Shown: one piece after another, positions 5,761 through 10,141 of the stretch | Numbering within the stretch: position 1 is the stretch's first letter | Layout: each line of letters starts with the position of its first letter | Position numbers and translations under genes: made by a program | The notes under the pieces: generated by a model | Databases searched by the model: none | What the model saw: only the letters and a program-made list of their open reading frames with translations | Told to the model about the DNA's origin: nothing | Source: Spirochaetaceae bacterium | GTDB lineage: Bacteria > Spirochaetota > Spirochaetia > B11-G9 | Assembly: GCA_030600745.1 (NCBI GenBank) | Contig: JAUVLL010000084.1 | Coordinates: 1 to 10,141 of the forward strand | Length of the DNA stretch: 10,141 nt | Direction of reading: 5' to 3'

Positions 5761-6328
5761 CGACAAGAAACACCTCGAAAGACTCCTTCCTGCTTGCTTT
5801 CGGCTTAAAGATTTTTGCTGTTTTAAATTCAGTCTTCATAATGTCAATCAGCTGATGTTCATCCCCGCCCTGAAATATTTTAATTACCAGATTCCCCCCG
5901 GATTTCAGATTCTTAAGGGCAAAGTTTAAAACATCCTCCGCAAGGTTATACGATCTTCCTGTATCTACTGTTCTGTTTCCTGTTGTTGACGGGGCCGCAT
6001 CACTGATAACTGCATCATAGGGACCTGTTTTTACAGCCGTTTCCTGAAAGTTTTTAGAAAAAGCATCATCTTTAAAAAATTTCAGATTACTGCATTTAAT
6101 ATCTTTTCCAGGCTCTTTAAGATCCACAGCGGTAATACTGCCGGTCCCTTTTAATTTTCTGCAGACATAGAGAGTCCAGCTTCCAGGTGATGCACCTATA
6201 TCAAGGATATTATTTCCTCTTTTTATAATCCGGAATTTTTCATCAATTTCTTTTAGTTTGTATACCGATCTGGCAGGGTAGCCTTCCCGCTGTGCCTGGA
6301 GAGAATAATGATCCGGTTTATCCCGCAT
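5732..6328 (-). CDS. rlmE: 23S rRNA (uridine 2'-O)-methyltransferase RlmE/FtsJ
   Basis: RlmE methylates the 2'-OH of a conserved uridine in the A-loop of 23S rRNA, using S-adenosylmethionine, during late 50S assembly. The 198 residues form the RrmJ/FtsJ fold. The catalytic K-D-K-E set is visible: Lys in YPARSVYKL, Asp in VISDAAPSTTG, Lys in LVIKIFQGGDE and Glu in SRKESFEVFLV. The SAM-binding motif is LDIGASPGSWT. ATG 6328 is preceded by GAGGAAAA about ten bases upstream on the minus strand. The last residues (RLHAEQ) and the TGA come from the 38-bp tandem repeat, so the natural C-terminus after FLVGTG has been replaced. This is probably harmless because the catalytic core is complete. The gene is divergent from the prenyl synthase with only 36 bases between them. 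Confidence 0.93.
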   Translation of the reverse strand: MRDKPDHYSLQAQREGYPARSVYKLKEIDEKFRIIKRGNNILDIGASPGSWTLYVCRKLKGTGSITAVDLKEPGKDIKCSNLKFFKDDAFSKNFQETAVKTGPYDAVISDAAPSTTGNRTVDTGRSYNLAEDVLNFALKNLKSGGNLVIKIFQGGDEHQLIDIMKTEFKTAKIFKPKASRKESFEVFLVGTGRLHAEQ

Positions 6329-6329
6329 A

Positions 6330-6359
6330 TTGACTTTTCCTCATGCTTATGAATATCTC
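6330..6359 (+). promoter_or_regulatory. Possible promoter abutting the prenyl synthase start (weak)
   Basis: TTGACT (6330-6335) begins exactly 35 bases before ATG 6365, the spacing seen at other genes here that lack a Shine-Dalgarno. The -10 is poor: TATCTC (6354-6359) after an 18-base spacer. The box overlaps the rlmE leader on the other strand, so this match could be chance. Confidence 0.25.
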
Positions 6360-6364
6360 TAGAT

Positions 6365-7399
6365 ATGGAAGAGTTATACAATAATAGACTTCTGAAGGTT
6401 GAAAATCAACTTAAAAAAGCCTTCCCTTTGGAAATAAACAGAGAATGGGTGCAGATCATTTCCAGCGAAAAAAATCCTCTTGGCAAGATATCTGAGTATA
6501 ATGCATTCTGTAAACCGGCCAGAGAGCTGTTAAACAGGGGCGGTAAAAGATGGCGCCCTGTACTTATGATGCTCTCATGCGAACTCGTTGGAGGAGGCGA
6601 ATCCGCCCTGCCCCTTACACCACTGGTTGAATTCCCCCATAATGGAAGCCTGGTAATTGATGATATTGAGGACAAAGCAGAATGGCGAAGAGGCGGTAAG
6701 GCAGTACATCTCATATATGGTGATGACTTAGCCATCAATGCAGGAAATCTGCTGTACTACATGCCTACAGCTTTGATTGACAGTTCTGATCTGCCCCCGG
6801 ACAGGAAACTTTTGCTGTACCAATACTATGCAGAGAATATGCGGCGCCTTCATTTTGGACAGGGATTTGATATTCTTTGGCATAACAGACCAATTGTTCC
6901 TGATCCGGATGAATATGAGCAGATGTGCCGTTTTAAGACAGGAGCCCTGGCACGAATGGCAGCCCAGGCTGGTGTTATAACTGGTGAAGGGACTTTGGAA
7001 GAAGCAGAAATTCTTGGTACAGCTTGTGAAAGAATGGGAGTAGGTTTCCAGATTATGGATGATGTTGTAAATCTTACAACAGGGAATCCCGGTAAAGGAA
7101 GAGGAGATGATATTGTTGAAGGCAAAAAAAGCCTTCCTGTAATCTATCACCTGAAAGATAACCCTGAAGATATAGAGAAGATAAATACTCTTTTTACAAC
7201 AGCGAAAGAAAAGGGTTTTGAAAAAGCAAGTAGTGAAATAGAAGAAGCGATTGAGTTGATAAAATCATCCGGAGCTCTGGAATCAGCAAAAAACAGGGCG
7301 CAAACACTGATGAATCTATCTGCTAAAACAATTTTAGATCAGTTTGGAAAATCAGAAGCTGCAGATTTAATTGTTTATATGATTAAAAATTTTGCCTGA
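6365..7399 (+). CDS. Polyprenyl diphosphate synthase (trans-isoprenyl)
   Basis: This enzyme condenses isopentenyl diphosphate with allylic diphosphates to make a longer prenyl diphosphate for quinones or other isoprenoids, in the cytosol or at the membrane face. Its 344 residues carry all family blocks: GGKRWRP (59-65), the first aspartate-rich motif DDIED (99-103) followed by RRG, FKTGAL (190-195), and the second motif DDVVN (232-236) in GFQIMDDVVNL, then GKGRGDDIVEGKKSLPVI. The block HNGSLVIDDIED and the DDxxN form of the second motif resemble eukaryotic-type geranylgeranyl synthases more than IspA or IspB. Product length cannot be told with confidence. ATG 6365 has no Shine-Dalgarno. A start further downstream would begin to remove the N-terminal helix, so I keep it. 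Confidence 0.9.
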   Translation: MEELYNNRLLKVENQLKKAFPLEINREWVQIISSEKNPLGKISEYNAFCKPARELLNRGGKRWRPVLMMLSCELVGGGESALPLTPLVEFPHNGSLVIDDIEDKAEWRRGGKAVHLIYGDDLAINAGNLLYYMPTALIDSSDLPPDRKLLLYQYYAENMRRLHFGQGFDILWHNRPIVPDPDEYEQMCRFKTGALARMAAQAGVITGEGTLEEAEILGTACERMGVGFQIMDDVVNLTTGNPGKGRGDDIVEGKKSLPVIYHLKDNPEDIEKINTLFTTAKEKGFEKASSEIEEAIELIKSSGALESAKNRAQTLMNLSAKTILDQFGKSEAADLIVYMIKNFA

Positions 7400-7404
7400 T
7401 GTCA

Positions 7405-7433
7405 TTGACGGTTGACAAAAAAAAAACTATTTT
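7405..7433 (+). promoter_or_regulatory. Promoter abutting the rhomboid gene start (leaderless candidate)
   Basis: TTGACG (7405-7410), a 17-base spacer, and TATTTT (7428-7433) lie exactly six bases before ATG 7440. A second TTGACA at 7412 has no -10 at a workable distance. The AGGG touching the ATG is too close to act as a Shine-Dalgarno. The spacing matches that of the NusG-II gene and add. Confidence 0.5.
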
Positions 7434-7439
7434 CTAGGG

Positions 7440-8096
7440 ATGAAGAATTCAATTATAAACCGACAGTTTCCCTATACCTTCTCATCTGTGACTTTTTATC
7501 TAATTGGAATAAATATTATTTTTTATATGATAAGCTATATTTACCCCAGATCTGTTTTTTATACAGCCATGATCCCGGGACTTGTCATTGAAAGATTATA
7601 TATCTGGCAGTTTGTCACTTACATGTTTACCCATGGAGGGTTTTCTCACATACTATTCAACATGCTGGGACTCTTTTTCTTTGGAATGCAGGTTGAAAGA
7701 AGGGTAGGCAGCCATGAATTTCTCCTTTTTTACCTTCTTACCGGTACTCTGGCCGGAATTCTTTCATTCATTATTTACTATTTAACAGGATCTTATAATG
7801 TAATCCTCCTTGGAGCTTCAGGCTCAATTTTTGCAGTGCTCTTTGCGTTTGCAGTATATTTCCCCAATGCACAAATCTACATAATGGGTATTTTTCCGGT
7901 AAAAGCTCCCATACTTGTTATCGGATATACAGTTATTGAACTCTTCAGCCAGGTAACCAGTGCCCGTCTTGGTGTTGCCCACCTTACACACCTTGCTGGT
8001 TTTGGATTTGCATATCTTTATTTTGTTATCCGACTTGGGATTAACCCAATTGAATCATTTAAACGACGCGGTCCCGGAGGCGTGTGGAGGAAGTGA
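7440..8096 (+). CDS. Rhomboid family intramembrane serine protease
   Basis: Rhomboids cleave membrane-protein substrates within or near their transmembrane segments. This 218-residue protein has the six-helix core. The catalytic Ser127 lies in LGASGSIFA, and the catalytic histidine is His184 in AHLTHLAGFGFAYL. The oxyanion-site residues are His70 and Asn74 in WQFVTYMFTHGGFSHILFNMLG, which match the GlpG HxxxN pattern. MQVERRVG forms the L1-side loop. All active-site residues are present, so it should be an active protease; the substrate is unknown. The C-terminal tail (SFKRRGPGGVWRK) is basic and cytoplasmic. The gap from the prenyl synthase is 40 bases, but a separate promoter sits in that gap. 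No ribosome-binding site of normal spacing is seen. Confidence 0.92.
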   Translation: MKNSIINRQFPYTFSSVTFYLIGINIIFYMISYIYPRSVFYTAMIPGLVIERLYIWQFVTYMFTHGGFSHILFNMLGLFFFGMQVERRVGSHEFLLFYLLTGTLAGILSFIIYYLTGSYNVILLGASGSIFAVLFAFAVYFPNAQIYIMGIFPVKAPILVIGYTVIELFSQVTSARLGVAHLTHLAGFGFAYLYFVIRLGINPIESFKRRGPGGVWRK

Positions 8097-8106
8097 TCTG
8101 CACTCT

Positions 8107-8850
8107 ATGAATATCAACAATTCTAATTTTTATAAATATCAAAATAAGAATTGCTCTAAATTCAGATTCCAGGTCTCTTTTTCTGCTATGGCATTACTAT
8201 TATTTTTTCTCAGTCAGAATATTTTCGCCTTAAGCGGAACAGACGACTTTATAGATCTGGATCTATGGACTGAAGTTACAGAAACAATTCCAGTTATTGA
8301 CGAGGATCAAAAATCATATCTGTCTAATGATGAAATCTCAACCCGTATTCTAAAAGATGCTGCCTGGATTCTTTCCGGTATGATATACGGCTTTGATATC
8401 ATCTATACCCCCCTGGATCTGTCAAGAAATGTAGATGAATATCTGGAAGTTACCCCGATTGCTTCTATTCCATGGGGTGACAAAAATCTCGAGATAATTG
8501 ATACATGGACTGATAATGGGAAGTTTTCGCTCCAGGTTCGTTACTTTATGGATGAAGCCCAGATAACAAGAATAGAATTGTGGAAAAGCAATCTCTTCCC
8601 CAATGCCGAAGGGATGGGTACCGTTTCGATATTTTCGGGACATCATGGCAGGGTAGAATCTATTAAAACAGGTATAAAAGAAGCTCTCCGAAATTATCTC
8701 CGAAGCAGGATAACCAATAAACCCAGAGAGATTAACTGCAGAGTACTACTCGCTGAACCACCCTACACCATTTTGGATGCAGGGGGATACAAATCCAGAA
8801 TAAAAATTACAATCAAGTTCACTGAAATCATTCCATACTTGTATTATTGA
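8107..8850 (+). CDS. Secreted protein of unknown function
   Basis: I do not recognise the family. From ATG 8107 the product has 247 residues. A basic N-region (KYQNKNCSKFRF) precedes a hydrophobic stretch (SFSAMALLLFFLSQNIFA) with a likely signal-peptidase I site after NIFA, so the mature protein would be periplasmic or exported. The mature part is acidic at its start (GTDDFIDLDLWTEVTE), then mixed alpha/beta in look, and ends in the alternating pattern KSRIKITIKFTEIIPYLYY, which suggests a terminal beta-strand. The open frame extends back to 7960 inside the rhomboid gene, but that part is out-of-frame overlap. GGAGG (8086-8090) is 16 bases from the ATG, too far for ideal use; a CTG at 8098 is better spaced. 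It starts 10 bases after the rhomboid stop, so it probably shares that transcript. Confidence 0.75.
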   Translation: MNINNSNFYKYQNKNCSKFRFQVSFSAMALLLFFLSQNIFALSGTDDFIDLDLWTEVTETIPVIDEDQKSYLSNDEISTRILKDAAWILSGMIYGFDIIYTPLDLSRNVDEYLEVTPIASIPWGDKNLEIIDTWTDNGKFSLQVRYFMDEAQITRIELWKSNLFPNAEGMGTVSIFSGHHGRVESIKTGIKEALRNYLRSRITNKPREINCRVLLAEPPYTILDAGGYKSRIKITIKFTEIIPYLYY

Positions 8851-8857
8851 ATGAAAA

Positions 8858-8873
8858 GCACGAAGCATCGTGC
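8858..8873 (-). terminator. Intrinsic terminator of add
   Basis: On the minus strand the perfect 6-bp stem GCACGA and TCGTGC encloses the loop TGCT and is followed directly by TTTTCATT. It begins two bases after the add stop. On the plus strand there is no T tract, so it is probably only a stabilising hairpin for the convergent gene. Confidence 0.7.
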
Positions 8874-8875
8874 AG

Positions 8876-9961
8876 CTACCCGTTAGGGTTGGTTTCGTTC
8901 CGTAATCTTGCAAATTCAGGTTTAATAATATCGTATATTATTTTTATTCGCTCATCATGATGGATAAAAGCTGATTTCATTGCATTCAGGGTTAGTTTTT
9001 CAAGATCCCGGAGATTAAGATTATAATGCTTTACAGCCAGAGATATTTCCTTTGTTAAACTTGTATTGCTCATAAGTCTGTTATCTGTGCATAAAAAAAC
9101 TCTGAACCCGTTCCTATAGAAGAACTGAAATGGATGCTCATCAAAATTTTTTGTAGCTCCTGTCTGTACGTTTGAAGAGAGACAAATTTCCATTGGGATT
9201 CTTTTATCTCTTATGAAATTTGAAAGAGATCCCATTTTTTCTATTCTGTTACCCTGAATTATGATATCCTCAATAAGTCTTGTGGCATGTCCAATCCTAT
9301 GGGCTCCGCATATCTGTACAGCCTGCCATATCGATTCAATTCCAAAAGCTTCACCTGCATGAATAGTAATATTAAAGTTTCTATTTCTTATATATTGGAA
9401 AGCATCAATATGCTTTTTAGGCGGATGCCCGTTTTCATCTCCAGCTATATCAAAACCAACTACACCTCTGTCTCTAAAAGCAACTGCCAGTTCTGCAATT
9501 TCCAAAGATATTTTTACATCCTGATCCCGCATTGCACAGAGTATTAATCCATACCTAACACCAGTATCCTTCTTACCTCTTTCCAGTCCCTTCAAAACAG
9601 CCTCTACAACTGCCTCCAGATTTAAGCCTTTCTGCTGATTCAGAATAGGGGCAAACCGGATCTCAGAATAGACAACATGCTCTTTGCTGTGTGTTACAAG
9701 ATGCTCATATGCTATTCTCTGAAGAGCCTCTTCTGTCTGCATAACAGAGAGAGTCACACCAAAACCTTCCAGATACAAAGCCAGATTCTTTCGATCAGAG
9801 CCTCTCTGAAACCATTTTGCCAGTGCATCTGCATTTGTTTCAGGCAATTCTACTTTATATTTCTCCGCCAGATCAATAATAGTCTGAGGCAATACACTTC
9901 CATCAAGGTGATCGTGCAGTTCTACCTTGGGAATTTTCTTAATCATTTCCTGTGTTACCAT
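8876..9961 (-). CDS. add: Adenosine deaminase
   Basis: Adenosine deaminase converts adenosine and deoxyadenosine to inosine and deoxyinosine in cytosolic purine salvage, using one zinc ion. The 361 residues form the amidohydrolase barrel. Zinc ligands are His16 and His18 in VELHDHLDGS, His201 in TIHAGEA and Asp293 in CTDNRLMSNTS. Glu204 is the catalytic acid, and His225 in RIGHATRL is the general base. GFDIAGDE (169-176) supplies the substrate-binding glycine. TDNRLMS in place of TDD marks the common bacterial subgroup. The gene stands alone on the minus strand and ends in a good intrinsic terminator. No Shine-Dalgarno precedes ATG 9961. A second ATG six codons in would still keep the zinc site. 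Confidence 0.95.
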   Translation of the reverse strand: MVTQEMIKKIPKVELHDHLDGSVLPQTIIDLAEKYKVELPETNADALAKWFQRGSDRKNLALYLEGFGVTLSVMQTEEALQRIAYEHLVTHSKEHVVYSEIRFAPILNQQKGLNLEAVVEAVLKGLERGKKDTGVRYGLILCAMRDQDVKISLEIAELAVAFRDRGVVGFDIAGDENGHPPKKHIDAFQYIRNRNFNITIHAGEAFGIESIWQAVQICGAHRIGHATRLIEDIIIQGNRIEKMGSLSNFIRDKRIPMEICLSSNVQTGATKNFDEHPFQFFYRNGFRVFLCTDNRLMSNTSLTKEISLAVKHYNLNLRDLEKLTLNAMKSAFIHHDERIKIIYDIIKPEFARLRNETNPNG

Positions 9962-9967
9962 GGGTCT

Positions 9968-9996
9968 ATACTAATATCTTTTGGTATAAATGTATA
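9968..9996 (-). promoter_or_regulatory. Promoter abutting the add start (leaderless candidate)
   Basis: On the minus strand TATACA (9996-9991), a 17-base spacer, and TAGTAT (9973-9968) end six bases before ATG 9961. The -35 matches TTGACA at four of six positions and the -10 resembles TATAAT. The geometry is identical to the promoters at 3561 and 7405. Confidence 0.45.
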
Positions 9997-10006
9997 TATG
10001 GCGCGT

Positions 10007-10062
10007 TGCCTCATCAAAAATCTAACCGAAAAAAAGTAATGCCTCACGAATAAATCTAACCG
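10007..10062 (+). repeat. Imperfect direct repeat upstream of the last gene
   Basis: Two units (10007-10028 and 10040-10062) both begin TGCCTCA and end AATCTAACCG, with an A-rich middle and a spacing of about 33 bases. They lie 45-100 bases before ATG 10108 and may be a regulator-binding pair or leader RNA elements. The CCTCAC of the second copy is complementary to GTGAGG in the Shine-Dalgarno. Confidence 0.6.
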
Positions 10063-10107
10063 TAATATACCCCAAAGGCTTAAAAGGGGGAAAAGGTGAG
10101 GTTTATT

Positions 10108-10141
10108 ATGCATGAACGAATAGCTCTGACAGATAAGTATG
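10108..10141 (+). CDS. Start of an unidentified gene (cut by the window edge)
   Basis: ATG 10108 is preceded by GGTGAGG (10095-10101), six bases away, the best Shine-Dalgarno in the right half of the window. Eleven codons are visible (MHERIALTDKY) with no stop, too few to identify a family. The gene is divergent from add. A G-rich run (GGGGG at 10086-10090) sits just before the Shine-Dalgarno. Confidence 0.5.
   Translation, partial: MHERIALTDKY

Noticed and set aside
6728..7150. Minus-strand open frame of 140 codons within the prenyl synthase gene
   Set aside because: It is antisense to conserved prenyl synthase motifs; it is cysteine- and serine-rich, as expected of a shadow frame.
7412..7417. 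TTGACA as the -35 of the rhomboid promoter
   Set aside because: At 16-18 base spacing the -10 would be G-rich and overlap the ATG; the TTGACG at 7405 has a proper TATTTT partner.
7960..8106. Upstream extension of the secreted protein to an ATG inside the rhomboid gene
   Set aside because: It overlaps the rhomboid coding region out of frame, including the conserved HLTHLAG segment, and would place the signal peptide far from the N-terminus.
9677..10039. Plus-strand open frame of 120 codons over the add 5' end
   Set aside because: It is antisense to the conserved N-terminal part of adenosine deaminase and rich in Cys, Ile and Phe, with no ribosome-binding site or recognisable domain.

Overview
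The window is an AT-rich stretch of bacterial chromosome (roughly 40% G+C by eye), densely packed and carrying mostly housekeeping genes. Several proteins read like spirochaete versions of their families: the HtpG, the membrane-anchored NusG-domain-II protein, the polyprenyl synthase with an HNGSLVIDDIED motif, and a set of short, lipoprotein or secreted envelope proteins. I infer a free-living or host-associated spirochaete (Spirochaetales-like). This rests on remembered family resemblance, not on a search.

Layout. Positions 1-1204 hold the end of a carbohydrate ABC-transporter operon: the 3' part of a MalF/UgpA-type permease, then a complete MalG/UgpE-type permease. Positions 1394-3268 hold a heat-shock Hsp90 gene (htpG) with its own promoter. 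It is full length but interrupted by one in-frame TAA at codon 315. Positions 3269-3595 are a gene-free block of hairpins: a G+C-rich repeat hairpin that could terminate htpG, then a nested palindromic element of about 130 bp. A small NusG-domain-II membrane protein (3596-3961) and an ammonia-type NAD synthetase (nadE, to 4916) follow. On the minus strand lie a NlpC/P60-like lipoprotein (4947-5621) and the 23S rRNA 2'-O-methyltransferase rlmE (5732-6328). Three copies of a 38-bp tandem repeat fill the junction between these two genes and supply RlmE's last codons and stop. Divergent from rlmE are a polyprenyl diphosphate synthase (6365-7399), a rhomboid protease (7440-8096) and a secreted protein of unknown function (8107-8850). 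Convergent with these is adenosine deaminase (add, 9961-8876), which has a good intrinsic terminator. The window ends in an AT-rich upstream region with direct repeats and the first 11 codons of another plus-strand gene.

How the genes fit together. No dedicated multi-gene system is evident. The transporter imports a sugar, nadE serves NAD synthesis, the prenyl synthase serves isoprenoid lipids or quinones, add serves purine salvage, rlmE serves ribosome maturation, and htpG, rhomboid and NlpC/P60 serve protein and envelope quality control.

The most interesting signals are three. First, a single stop codon splits an otherwise intact htpG. Second, several genes (3596, 7440, add, and less clearly 6365) lack a Shine-Dalgarno and have promoter-like -35/-10 pairs placed so that transcription would start at the A of the ATG, suggesting leaderless mRNAs. 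Third, repeat elements have inserted tightly at gene ends. I did not find a convincing undescribed multi-gene system.
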